Assembly: GCA_902364645.1 (NCBI GenBank)
Contig: CABJEP010000004.1
Coordinates: 1-64,000, forward strand
From: Coriobacteriaceae bacterium
GTDB lineage: Bacteria; Actinomycetota; Coriobacteriia; Coriobacteriales; Coriobacteriaceae
DNA: 64,000 nucleotides
Direction of reading: 5' to 3'
Below are positions 34,846-44,191 of the stretch, piece by piece. The notes under the pieces were generated by a model that was not told where the DNA came from, ran no database searches, and worked only from the letters and a program-made list of their open reading frames with translations. Each line of letters begins with the position of its first letter. Position 1 is the stretch's first letter. The translations under genes and the position numbers were made by a program.

Positions 34846-34947
34846 TGGGACAAAATAATCAGTAGAGTTTGTCCCATGGCCGATACGAGTGTCGAGCTCG
34901 TTGCGTCACTCGAACATGGGACAAACACTACTGATTATTTTGTCCCA
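34846..34947. repeat. Long inverted-repeat element C
   Basis: Arms of 33 bases (34846-34878 and 34915-34947), complementary with one mismatch, starting TGGGACAAAATAATCAGTAG. The interior contains a second hairpin, CGAGTG...CACTCG. It lies in the gap between the gltX terminator and the priA start, with its right half beginning about 33 bases upstream of the priA ATG. Confidence 0.85.
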
Positions 34948-34974
34948 GCAACCCACTCATCGGTACAGAAACAA

Positions 34975-35003
34975 GAGCCCCGCTCGGGTGAACGGGGCTC
35001 GGA
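34975..35003 (-). terminator. Intrinsic terminator of gltX
   Basis: On the minus strand GAGCCCCG pairs with CGGGGCTC and is followed by TTGTTTCT, 23 bases after the gltX stop. Confidence 0.8.
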
Positions 35004-35023
35004 TACAAACGTTTGCGCAGCGA

Positions 35024-36499
35024 TTACAGCGCCATCGTGCGGGCGCGGTCGATGCGCGCCAGGCAGTCGTCGCGGCCGACGAGCGCCATGGTCTCGCCCA
35101 GCGGGGGGCTCACCATGTTGCCGCAGACGGCGACGCGCACGGCCTGGAACACCACGCGCTTCTTAAGGTCCATCTGCTCGGGCAGCGGCTCAAGCGCGGC
35201 GTCGATGTTGGCAGCCGTCCACTCGTCCACGCCCTCGAGCGCGGCCTTGGCGGCATCGAGAATGGCGCCCATGCCTTCCTTGGCCAGGCCCTTGTTAACA
35301 GATTTCTCGTCATACTCGAGCGTCTCGGGCGTAGCAAAGATGGGAGCGGCGACGGTCACGGCGTCGGCCGGCATCTTGGTGCGCGGCTTGACGATGGCGG
35401 CAAGCGCATCGATCCAGTCCTCACCGTACTCGACGTTGCCCTCGATGAGACCCGCCTCGTGCAGCTCGGGGACCATGATCTCGTCGGCAAACTGGGCATC
35501 GGACATGCCGTTGATGTACTCGGCATTGACCCAGTCGAGCTTCTTGGGGTCGAAGGTCGCCGGGTTCTTGGAGATGCGGTCGAGCGAGAACTTGCTGGCA
35601 AGGACATCGCGCGGGATGATCGTGGTCTCGCCGTCGAGCGACCAGCCGAGCAGCGCCAGATAGTTGACGAAGGCGTCGGACAGGTAACCGGCGTCGCGGT
35701 ACTCCTCCACCGAGGTGGCGCCATGGCGCTTGGAGAGCTTCTTGCCGTCGGCGCCCAGGATCATGGAGATGTGGGCGAACGTGGGCACGGGCGCGCCGAG
35801 GGCCTCGTAGACCATGACCTGACGCGGGGTGTTGGACAGGTGGTCGTCGCCGCGGATGACATGGGTGATCTTCATCATGGCGTCGTCGACGACGGTCGCG
35901 AAGTTGTACGTGGGCGTGCCATCGGAGCGGAAGATGACAAAGTCGTCGAGCTCCTTGGCGTCGAAGGTCACCTCGCCGTGGACGGCATCGTGAATGACGA
36001 CGTCGCCGCGGTCCTCGGGCACCTTGATGCGTAGGACATAGGACTCGCCGGCCTCGATGCGACGGCGGGCCTCCTCGGGATCAAGATCGCGGCAACGGCG
36101 CTGATAGCCCTGGAAGGGGTCCTTGCGCTCCTGCGCGGCCTTGCGATCGGCGTCGAGCTGCTCCTTGGTGCAGAAGCAGGGATAGGCCTTACCCTCGTCC
36201 CAAAGCTTCTGGGCAGCCTGCTTGTACAGGTCCAGGCGCTCGGTCTGGGCGTAGGGGCCAAAGTCTCCGCCCACCTCGGGACCCTCGTCCCAGTCCAGGC
36301 CCAGCCAACGCATGGCGCGCAGGATGATCTGCGTGTTCTCGTCGGTAGAGCGGGTGGGATCGGTGTCGTCAATGCGCAGGATGAACGTGCCGCCGTTAGC
36401 ACGGGCGAAAGCCCAGTTATAGATAGCGGTGCGGGCGCCGCCGATGTGCAGCTTGCCCGTCGGTGAGGGTGCAAAGCGGACGCGAACGTCTGATGCCAT
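35024..36499 (-). CDS. gltX: Glutamyl-tRNA synthetase
   Basis: 491 residues from ATG 36499, where GAGGAG lies at ideal spacing; longer upstream frames run into the repeat-containing gap and are rejected. The class I signature HIGH appears as RFAPSPTGKLHIGGAR, and KMSKS as DGKKLSKRHGATS. LRIDDTDPTRSTDE and NFATVVDDAMMKITHVIRGD are typical GluRS blocks. It charges tRNA-Glu (and perhaps tRNA-Gln if GatCAB is present elsewhere). It is monocistronic between its own terminator and a divergent metK. Confidence 0.95.
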   Translation of the reverse strand: MASDVRVRFAPSPTGKLHIGGARTAIYNWAFARANGGTFILRIDDTDPTRSTDENTQIILRAMRWLGLDWDEGPEVGGDFGPYAQTERLDLYKQAAQKLWDEGKAYPCFCTKEQLDADRKAAQERKDPFQGYQRRCRDLDPEEARRRIEAGESYVLRIKVPEDRGDVVIHDAVHGEVTFDAKELDDFVIFRSDGTPTYNFATVVDDAMMKITHVIRGDDHLSNTPRQVMVYEALGAPVPTFAHISMILGADGKKLSKRHGATSVEEYRDAGYLSDAFVNYLALLGWSLDGETTIIPRDVLASKFSLDRISKNPATFDPKKLDWVNAEYINGMSDAQFADEIMVPELHEAGLIEGNVEYGEDWIDALAAIVKPRTKMPADAVTVAAPIFATPETLEYDEKSVNKGLAKEGMGAILDAAKAALEGVDEWTAANIDAALEPLPEQMDLKKRVVFQAVRVAVCGNMVSPPLGETMALVGRDDCLARIDRARTMAL

Positions 36500-36586
36500 G
36501 GAAATCTCCTCGATTGCAGGATGGATGTCTAACCGCACCAGTATAAAGCAGCAATGCCCACCTCCGCACAAAGGGCACCGACCCAG

Positions 36587-36672
36587 TCATTGGGGACAGA
36601 CTTAAATGACCAATCTTTGGGCAACCTGTCGGCACTTAGGCAAGGCTGCTCATTTAAGTCTGTCCCCAATGA
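36587..36672. repeat. Inverted-repeat element D
   Basis: Perfect 23-base arms (36587-36609 and 36650-36672) of the form ATTGGGGACAGACTTAAATG, flanking a 40-base interior. GGGGACAGAC-type palindromic ends are common in REP-like elements moved by IS200-type REP-associated transposases; no such transposase is in this window. Confidence 0.85.
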
Positions 36673-36714
36673 GTAGGTGCGGAAAGGGTGTGAATATTCG
36701 ATTAACGCGATATC

Positions 36715-36771
36715 ATGTGCCCTTGCATACAGAGCCCGGCGGAATGGTAACGGTCGCCGGGACACGTTTTT
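36715..36771 (+). promoter_or_regulatory. Structured leader with terminator-like stem before metK
   Basis: ATGTG (36715-36719) pairs with CACGT (36763-36767), and CCCGGCG (36735-36741) with CGCCGGG (36755-36761), leaving a 15-base internal loop CCCTTGCATACAGAG and a 13-base apical loop. TTTTT follows at once (36767-36771), then the metK ribosome site GAAAGGA. It could be a transcription or translation attenuator. I could not match it to SAM-I, SAM-II, SAM-III or SAM-IV consensus. The GTGCC/TTGCA segment is faintly like SAM-VI of Bifidobacterium, but this is not secure. Confidence 0.5.
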
Positions 36772-36783
36772 GAAAGGACAATC

Positions 36784-38064
<1,281 letters not shown>

Positions 38065-38104
38065 TTGGGAACCACCAAGGTCACAACACGCACACGCTTT
38101 CAAA

Positions 38105-38139
38105 AGAAGTACCGCCCCCAAGCGGTACTTCTTTTTTAT
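38105..38139 (+). terminator. Intrinsic terminator of metK
   Basis: Perfect 9-base stem AAGTACCGC/GCGGTACTT, loop CCCCAA, then CTTTTTTATT, about 40 bases after the stop. Confidence 0.92.
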
Positions 38140-38231
38140 TTATCCGGTAGTGAAGATGTTTCGATATGAGCCAACGCTGCGTCACTAGCTAATGAATTTT
38201 GCAGCACGGGCACTCCAACCATGTATCCTTA

Positions 38232-38353
38232 GTCCCGAGGGGCGGGGCATAAGGTTGATCGCGAGTTCCGCACGAGCCGGAGAGCACTTAATGTGCTCTC
38301 CGTGCGAGTCAGGACTGTCCGAGCAGGCGACCTTATGCCCCGCCCCTCGGGAC
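38232..38353. repeat. Long inverted-repeat element E, copy 2
   Basis: Perfect 24-base outer arms (38232-38255 and 38330-38353). Their sequence differs from copy 1, but the core is shared: GTTCCGCACGAGCCG, then GGAGAGCAC-TTAAT-GTGCTCTCC where copy 1 has GAAGAGCAC/GTGCTCTTC, then CGTGCGAG(T)CAGGACTGT and GAGCA. The A-T to G-C swap preserves pairing. The element ends 23 bases upstream of the sdaA start, so it would lie in that mRNA leader if transcribed from upstream. Confidence 0.88.
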
Positions 38354-38376
38354 GATGGGATAGAACAGGAGCGCAT

Positions 38377-39984
38377 ATGGCAGGCAAGCCACAAACACTA
38401 GCTACGACCTCGGCATTCGAGATCTTGGGCCCCGTCATGGTCGGCCCCAGCTCATCGCACACCGCCGGCGCCCTGCGCTGCGCCCAAGTTGCCGCCAGCC
38501 TGCTGGAAGGCCGCATCACCAAAGTCACCTTTGGCCTGTGGAACTCCTTCGCCCACACCTACCGCGGCCACGGCACCGATCGTGCGCTCGTCGCGGGCAT
38601 CCTGGGCCTCGACACCGACGACGAGAACATCAAGCAGGCCTTCGACCTCGCAAGCGAGCAGGGCCTCGAATATCACTTTGACATCAAGGGCGACGACGCC
38701 TCCATCCACCCCAACACCGTCGACATTGACATGGTCGACGACACGGGCGCCACGGCACAGGTCCGCGGTGAGAGCCTGGGCGGCGGCAAGATGCGCATCA
38801 GCCGCATTAACGGCGTCGGCGTTGACATCTCGGGCATGTACTCAACGCTCTTCGTGGCGCACAAGGACGTCCCCGGCGTGCTCGCCGCGCTCACCAACCT
38901 GCTCGCCTACGCACACGTGAACATCGCCTTCTGCCGCACCTACCGCACCGAAGTGGGCGGACGGGCCTACTCCGTCTTTGAGACCGACGGCGCGCCCGAC
39001 GACACTGTTGTCCCGATGCTGCGTAAGCTCGACAATGTCGATTACGCGACCTTTATCGAGCTCCCCGGTTCTGCCTCGTCGCTCTCCCCCGGCGTCTCGG
39101 CAAAGGAAATCTTCGACGACGGCGAGCAGCTGCTCGATGCGTGCGCCGAGCTCGGCCTGAATATCGGCGCCGTTATGGCCGTGCGCGAGGCGCGTCTGAC
39201 CGGCGAGGCCCACGCCGTCGCCGCCATGCGCCGCGTGCTCGACGTCATGCGCGAGGAGACCACGACCCCCATCGTCAATCCGCAACGATCGCTCGGCGGG
39301 CTTATCGGCGGCGAGGCAAAACTCGTCGATGCCACCGGCCGCAACGATTTGAGCACGAGCCTGATGGGCACCGTTCAAACCGACGCCGTGGCCCGCGCGA
39401 TGGCCGTGCTCGAGCGCTCCGCCACGATGGGAGTGATCGTCGCCGCTCCCACGGCAGGCTCCGCGGGTGTCGTGCCCGGCTGCGTGCTGGCGCTCGCCGA
39501 TCACCTTCAGCTCGACGACGAGCAGGTCATGGACGCGCTCTACTGCGCAGCCGCCATCGGCCTCAACCTCACCACGAGCGCCTGCGTCGCCGGTGCCGAG
39601 GGCGGCTGCCAGGCTGAGGTAGGAAGTGCGGCCGCCATGGCAGCCGCCGCGCTGGTGCAGATGCTCGGCGGCACGCCCGGGCAGGCGCTCGACGCCAGTT
39701 CCATCGCGCTGAGTAACTTGCTGGGCCTCGTTTGTGACCCCGTCGGTGGCCTCGTGGAGGTACCCTGCCAAAACCGCAACGCCATCGGCGTGGCAGCCGC
39801 CTTTAGCTCGGCGCAGCTTGCACTTGCCGGTATCAAGAGCCTGGTGCCGTTTGACCAGATGGCGCACGTCATGCTCTCCGTGGGCCACGCGTTGCCGGCC
39901 ACGCTGCGCGAGACGGCAAAGGGTGGCATCGCGCAGGCTCCGGCCGCACTTTCGGCCTGTGCAAAATGCGGTGTGTGCGGATAG
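38377..39984 (+). CDS. sdaA: L-serine dehydratase, iron-sulfur type, beta and alpha domains fused
   Basis: 535 residues from ATG 38377, which has CAGGAG at good spacing; an open frame extends back into the repeat and is rejected. The beta domain starts FEILGPVMVGPSSSHTAGAL and contains an ACT-like segment (LFVAHKDVPGVLAALTNLL, residues about 155-220). The alpha domain carries NPQRSLGGLIGGE, AAPTAGSAGVVPG and the cysteines of the [4Fe-4S] site in TSACVAGAEGGCQAE and LVCDPVGGLVEVPCQ. It deaminates L-serine to pyruvate and ammonia. Many Gram-positives encode the two domains as separate subunits; here they are one chain. Confidence 0.93.
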   Translation: MAGKPQTLATTSAFEILGPVMVGPSSSHTAGALRCAQVAASLLEGRITKVTFGLWNSFAHTYRGHGTDRALVAGILGLDTDDENIKQAFDLASEQGLEYHFDIKGDDASIHPNTVDIDMVDDTGATAQVRGESLGGGKMRISRINGVGVDISGMYSTLFVAHKDVPGVLAALTNLLAYAHVNIAFCRTYRTEVGGRAYSVFETDGAPDDTVVPMLRKLDNVDYATFIELPGSASSLSPGVSAKEIFDDGEQLLDACAELGLNIGAVMAVREARLTGEAHAVAAMRRVLDVMREETTTPIVNPQRSLGGLIGGEAKLVDATGRNDLSTSLMGTVQTDAVARAMAVLERSATMGVIVAAPTAGSAGVVPGCVLALADHLQLDDEQVMDALYCAAAIGLNLTTSACVAGAEGGCQAEVGSAAAMAAAALVQMLGGTPGQALDASSIALSNLLGLVCDPVGGLVEVPCQNRNAIGVAAAFSSAQLALAGIKSLVPFDQMAHVMLSVGHALPATLRETAKGGIAQAPAALSACAKCGVCG

Positions 39985-40002
39985 CGACAAAGAAAGACTC
40001 GA

Positions 40003-40029
40003 AGGTGGGACAAATGTCCCACCTCTTTT
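40003..40029 (+). terminator. Intrinsic terminator of sdaA
   Basis: AGGTGGGACA pairs with TGTCCCACCT over a very short loop and is followed by CTTTT, 18 bases after the stop. Confidence 0.82.
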
Positions 40030-40133
40030 GAATGCCACCGTTTCCATACCACAAACAACTAGGTAATCGCTATAATGCAAGCCCAGTAAAAACACGATGA
40101 GCCGCAAGGCGAAATTCGAAGGATATGCATACG

Positions 40134-41849
40134 ATGTCGCAAAACGATCGAACTCAACTGATTCCCGATCCGCAGCAGCCGAGCAGGCACACCGGCGGCG
40201 TTCAATCGCCGCGTCCTATCGCGCCGAGCCGCGGTCAGCAGCGAGGTGCGGCAAACGTTTCCCAACATCCGAACAAGCAGCATCAGCAGCGCCAGACAAA
40301 TGGCAATGCGCCCAAGCAGCCCCCCACGCACGCTCGAGGCGATCGCGGCCCCGCACGCAAACCCGCCGAGAACAATAAGTCGGGCAAAAAGACGACGCTC
40401 TTTGTCGTTCTGGGTCTTATCGTCATTGTCTATATCGTAGGCGTCGTGGCGTTCTCGCAGGTCGCTTACCCCAACACTACCATCGCCGGCGTCGACATCT
40501 CGCTCTCTAACGCATCTTCGGCAGCCACCAAGGTCAACTCGGCATGGAAGCACTACAAGCTCACCGTGTCGGGCTATGACTTTAGCTGGACCTACCAGCC
40601 CGAGTCCGACGAGCCCATCGTCGATGGCGAGGAAGCCGCCCACGAGATTATCAGCAAAAACGAGCCGCTGTTGTGGCCATCGCGCCTCATCGCGTCGCTC
40701 GGCGGTAAAACCGTTAGCGCCACCAAGAACGGCTCGGTCGACTTGGACCAGGACGTCGACCTGTCCATGCTCTCCGATGCCTTTGACCAAAAGCAGTTTG
40801 AGGAGGACCTGGGCAGCGCCATCGACGAGTTCAACGAGGGCCGCTCGGGCACCTTCGAGGCCACCAGCTCCTATGATGAGAAGGCCGGCAAGTTCACCGT
40901 TGAGAAGGCCCGTTCCAACGAGAAGCTCAACCGCGAGCATGTCATCAAATATGCCGAGATCGAGCTCGCGTCGCTCATCGAGAACGTCGATATCACCAAG
41001 ATCGGCAACGACGCCTACGAACCGCTCAACGGCACCCTCACCAACGACCAGATTCAGGCTGCATGCGATGCCGCCAACAACTTCCTGGGCGTCAACGTGA
41101 CCCTTAAGCTCAACGGCAATGATGCCGGTAAAGTGGACGGCAGCTCGGTGCTGCAGTGGATCAGCTTTGCCGATCCGGCCAACCCCACGCTCGATACGTC
41201 GCAGATCGGCAGCTGGGCCGCCGAGCTCGCTAACGGCTTTAACACCGTGGGATCCACCCGCTGGTGGACACGCGCCGACGGCAAGCAGTGCGCTGTCGAG
41301 GGCGGCGACTTTGGCTGGTCCATCGACAGCGACACACTCGCCAAGCAGGTCGAGGACGCTATCAATAACAAGCAGACCGGCGATATCGAGATTTCGTACT
41401 CCAAGAAGGCCGACACGTTTACCGCCAAGGGCGAGCCCGATTGGAAGGCCTATATCGACGTCGACCTGTCCGAGCAGCACGCGCGCTACTACGACGAGAA
41501 CGGCAATATCGTGTGGGAGGCCAACATTATTTCCGGCAAACCGGGCGAAGACGCCACCCCGGAGGGCGTGTGGCAGATCAACAGCAACGACGGCGCAAGC
41601 AAGCTCATCGGTGCCAAGGACCCCGAGACCGGCAAGCCCAAATACGAGAGCCCGGTAAGCTACTGGATGCCGTTCGAGGGCAATATGGTCGGATTCCACG
41701 ACGCCACCTGGCAAAACGATTCGAGTTTCGATAACGCCGAATCGTACAAGTGGTGCGGTAGCCACGGTTGTATCAACCTGCGTCTGGCCGATGCCAAGTC
41801 GCTCCACGAGCGCATCAAAGTCGGCCTCTGCGTGGTCGTGCACTCGTAA
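40134..41849 (+). CDS. Membrane-anchored L,D-transpeptidase (YkuD) with putative peptidoglycan-binding domains
   Basis: 571 residues from ATG 40134; an ATG three codons earlier is too close to the AAGGA site. The N-terminal 85 residues are a Gln/Pro/Arg-rich cytoplasmic segment, followed by a single membrane helix (TTLFVVLGLIVIVYIVGVVAF). The large extracellular part shows a repeated region like the PG_binding_4 domain (VAGVDISLSNASSA-type start, and around DQIQAACDAANNFLGV). The C-terminal YkuD domain has the HDA and SHGCINLRLAD motif with the catalytic Cys. It cross-links peptidoglycan 3-3 or attaches surface molecules. A TATAAT at 40071-40076 may be its -10. Confidence 0.9.
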   Translation: MSQNDRTQLIPDPQQPSRHTGGVQSPRPIAPSRGQQRGAANVSQHPNKQHQQRQTNGNAPKQPPTHARGDRGPARKPAENNKSGKKTTLFVVLGLIVIVYIVGVVAFSQVAYPNTTIAGVDISLSNASSAATKVNSAWKHYKLTVSGYDFSWTYQPESDEPIVDGEEAAHEIISKNEPLLWPSRLIASLGGKTVSATKNGSVDLDQDVDLSMLSDAFDQKQFEEDLGSAIDEFNEGRSGTFEATSSYDEKAGKFTVEKARSNEKLNREHVIKYAEIELASLIENVDITKIGNDAYEPLNGTLTNDQIQAACDAANNFLGVNVTLKLNGNDAGKVDGSSVLQWISFADPANPTLDTSQIGSWAAELANGFNTVGSTRWWTRADGKQCAVEGGDFGWSIDSDTLAKQVEDAINNKQTGDIEISYSKKADTFTAKGEPDWKAYIDVDLSEQHARYYDENGNIVWEANIISGKPGEDATPEGVWQINSNDGASKLIGAKDPETGKPKYESPVSYWMPFEGNMVGFHDATWQNDSSFDNAESYKWCGSHGCINLRLADAKSLHERIKVGLCVVVHS

Positions 41850-41918
41850 CGCAGCTAACGTCTACAACAAGTAAACAGCACGGCGACAAAACTTACAGTA
41901 CCGTCATCCGCAACTTCT

Positions 41919-41946
41919 ATACGCCCGCCTATCGCGACGGGCGTAT
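41919..41946 (+). other. Hairpin between L,D-transpeptidase and exporter genes
   Basis: Perfect 9-base stem ATACGCCCG/CGGGCGTAT with a 10-base loop, without a clear U-run on the plus strand. Probably a transcript end or weak terminator. Confidence 0.5.
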
Positions 41947-41981
41947 ATACTTATCAGAGCCATATCGATAAAGGAGACGCT

Positions 41982-43418
41982 ATGTCCAAGGTCCCCACGA
42001 TCAATCCGGGTCCTAACGATTCCGATCGCATGCCCCAAGATGCCACCGAGACCCTGCCGATTATCAGCGCTGCAGACACCAAGCAGCCCCAAACGAGTCT
42101 CGACGATTCGACCGATATCTCCGATGAAGAAGCCTATGCAAAGCTCAAGGCAAAGCGTGCCGAACGTCGACGCAAAAAGCTGATTCGACGCGGCATTGCC
42201 GCCGGCATCGTGGGTGTCATCGCGCTCATTGCAATTGTCGCAACCCTAGTTATCAATGCGCAGCCGCAGGGCGCTAGCGGGCCTGTGACCGACATGGTGA
42301 CCGAGGGCACGTTTACCACAACGGTCGAGGCGAAAGGCCAGCTCAAACCCATTTCGTCCTCAGTGGTCTCCCCTTCTGTCGACGGCACGGTCGATTCGAT
42401 CAACGTGCAGGCAGGCCAATCCGTCAACGAGGGCGACGTGCTCATGACCATTAAAAACGACGAGCTCGATCGCAACGTTGCCGAGGCGCAGCGTGCAGTA
42501 GCAGCCGCTCAGGAAGACCTCGCCAACGCGCAGAAAGCCGCAGCTGCCGCGCAGGCCACCCCAACGACGGACGTCGATGGAGCTTCCGCAGCGGCTGGCA
42601 TCTCCGCCGCATCAGCGGACACGAACGCTGTATCGGCCGCGCAGCGCAGCCTCGCATCGGCCCAGGCAAACCTCGATCAGGCGAACGCCAAGGCCGCCAG
42701 CCGTACGGTCACGGCCCCGAGCTCGGGCAGCATCGTGGAGCTCAACGCCAAGGTCGGCGCCACGGTAACAGGCGGAATGATCATGGGCGAAAGCGATACG
42801 AGCGGCGGCAAGCAGTGCATGCAGATCGCCGACCTGTCCAAGATGAAGGTGACGGTTCAGGTGGGCGAAAAGGATATCGCCAAAATTGCCGTGGGCCAAA
42901 GCGCCAACGTGACCTATCCCGCGTTTCCCGATATCGTGAGCCAGGGCACCGTCACGGCTATCGCCTCGGTGGCAAACTCTGACTCCGGCTCCGGTAGCGG
43001 CGGCAGCGTGACCTTTAACGTCGACATCCTCATCGAAGCACCCGACAGTCGCCTTAAGCCGGGTATGACTGCCGAGGTCTCGGTAGTGACCGAGAAGCTC
43101 GACGACGTGGTTATGGTGCCGACCATGGCGCTGATGACCGAAGATGGCGAGCACTATTACGTCAATCTGGCCACCGATTCGGAAGGCAAGAAGACGCGCC
43201 GCGTGAAGGTGACCGTCGTGACGCAAAACGACAACGAAGCCGTAGTCGGCAAGACACAGATCAAGCGCGACGACCAGGGCAACGAAATCAATCCTGGCGT
43301 GCCCACAACCAAACTGCGCGACGGTGACACCCTCGTCATGGACACCGGAGCGGGCGCAACGGCTGACGGCGGCTACAGCGCGGATTCGGGCAGTATGTCT
43401 GCCGACGAGGGTATGTAA
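41982..43418 (+). CDS. HlyD/MacA-type membrane-fusion (periplasmic adaptor-like) protein
   Basis: 478 residues. A cytoplasmic N-terminus of about 70 residues ends in a basic stretch (KRAERRRKKLIRRG), then one membrane helix (IAAGIVGVIALIAIVATLVI). The extracellular part has the biotinyl-lipoyl-like half-motifs (VDGTVDSINVQAGQSVNEGD and, after a coiled Ala/Gln-rich hairpin, PSSGSIVELNAKVGATVTGG) and a beta-barrel (GQSANVTYPAFPD). The tail is Gly/Asp/Ser-rich. Its stop overlaps the ATPase start as TAATG, so it works with the ABC exporter encoded next. Cargo is unknown; Gram-positive MacAB-like systems export peptides or lipids. Confidence 0.87.
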   Translation: MSKVPTINPGPNDSDRMPQDATETLPIISAADTKQPQTSLDDSTDISDEEAYAKLKAKRAERRRKKLIRRGIAAGIVGVIALIAIVATLVINAQPQGASGPVTDMVTEGTFTTTVEAKGQLKPISSSVVSPSVDGTVDSINVQAGQSVNEGDVLMTIKNDELDRNVAEAQRAVAAAQEDLANAQKAAAAAQATPTTDVDGASAAAGISAASADTNAVSAAQRSLASAQANLDQANAKAASRTVTAPSSGSIVELNAKVGATVTGGMIMGESDTSGGKQCMQIADLSKMKVTVQVGEKDIAKIAVGQSANVTYPAFPDIVSQGTVTAIASVANSDSGSGSGGSVTFNVDILIEAPDSRLKPGMTAEVSVVTEKLDDVVMVPTMALMTEDGEHYYVNLATDSEGKKTRRVKVTVVTQNDNEAVVGKTQIKRDDQGNEINPGVPTTKLRDGDTLVMDTGAGATADGGYSADSGSMSADEGM

Positions 43419-44191
43419 TGCGTCCCGTCATCGACATCCGCAACGTGCACCGCATTTTTGAGAGCGAAGCGGGTTGCGCCCACATCTTGCACAACGTGAG
43501 CCTAGCGGTAGATCCCGGCGAGTTCGTCGCCATTACCGGCCCCTCGGGCTCGGGCAAGTCGACGCTCATGAACATCCTAGGCTGCCTGGATAAGCCGACG
43601 GCGGGCGACTACTACCTGCAAGGGCTCAACGTGGCCGAGCTTGACGATGACGAGCTCACCGAAGTTCGCGCCCTGAGCATTGGCTTTGTCTTTCAGAGCT
43701 TCAACCTGCTGCCGCGCCTGTCGGTTATCGAAAACGTCATGCTGCCGCTGGCCTACACCAACGTACCCCGTAGCCAGCGCGAAATGCGCGCCGTGCACGC
43801 GCTGCAGGCCGTCACGCTGCCCGTCGACCATTGGGACCACCGCATATCCGAGCTCTCGGGCGGCCAGATGCAGCGTGTCGCCATCGCACGCGCCCTCGTC
43901 AACGATCCGCCCATCATTTTGGCTGACGAGCCGACGGGAAACCTGGACTCCGCAACCGGAGCGCTTGTGATGGAGACCTTCCATAAGCTCCAGGAGCGTG
44001 GCAAAACCATCGTGCTTATCACACACGACCCCGGCATTGCCGCCGAGGCCGACCGTGCCATGACCATCCGCGACGGTCGTATACACGACGGCGCGTATAT
44101 TCCACATACACCGCGGACCCTGCGCAGCGCCGTAGATAGCCTGCCCATGATTTCCGCCTCCGCCAACCCGCCGAAAGGAGTGGTGGCATGA
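43418..44191 (+). CDS. ABC transporter ATPase, MacB/LolD type
   Basis: 257 residues. Walker A GPSGSGKST, Q-loop VFQSFNLLPRLSV, signature LSGGQMQRVAIARALVN, Walker B IILADEPTGNLDS and H-loop ITHDPG are all present and intact. The FNLLPRLSVIENVMLPL stretch is characteristic of the MacB/LolD/FtsE-like subfamily that powers FtsX-like permeases. It overlaps the adaptor stop by one base and the permease start by four, so the three genes form one coupled unit. It lacks membrane segments and should bind the permease at the inner face. Confidence 0.94.
   Translation: MRPVIDIRNVHRIFESEAGCAHILHNVSLAVDPGEFVAITGPSGSGKSTLMNILGCLDKPTAGDYYLQGLNVAELDDDELTEVRALSIGFVFQSFNLLPRLSVIENVMLPLAYTNVPRSQREMRAVHALQAVTLPVDHWDHRISELSGGQMQRVAIARALVNDPPIILADEPTGNLDSATGALVMETFHKLQERGKTIVLITHDPGIAAEADRAMTIRDGRIHDGAYIPHTPRTLRSAVDSLPMISASANPPKGVVA

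Noticed and set aside
36700-36783. Assignment of the metK leader to a named SAM riboswitch
   Set aside because: Conserved cores of SAM-I, II, III and IV were not found; the SAM-VI resemblance is too weak to claim.
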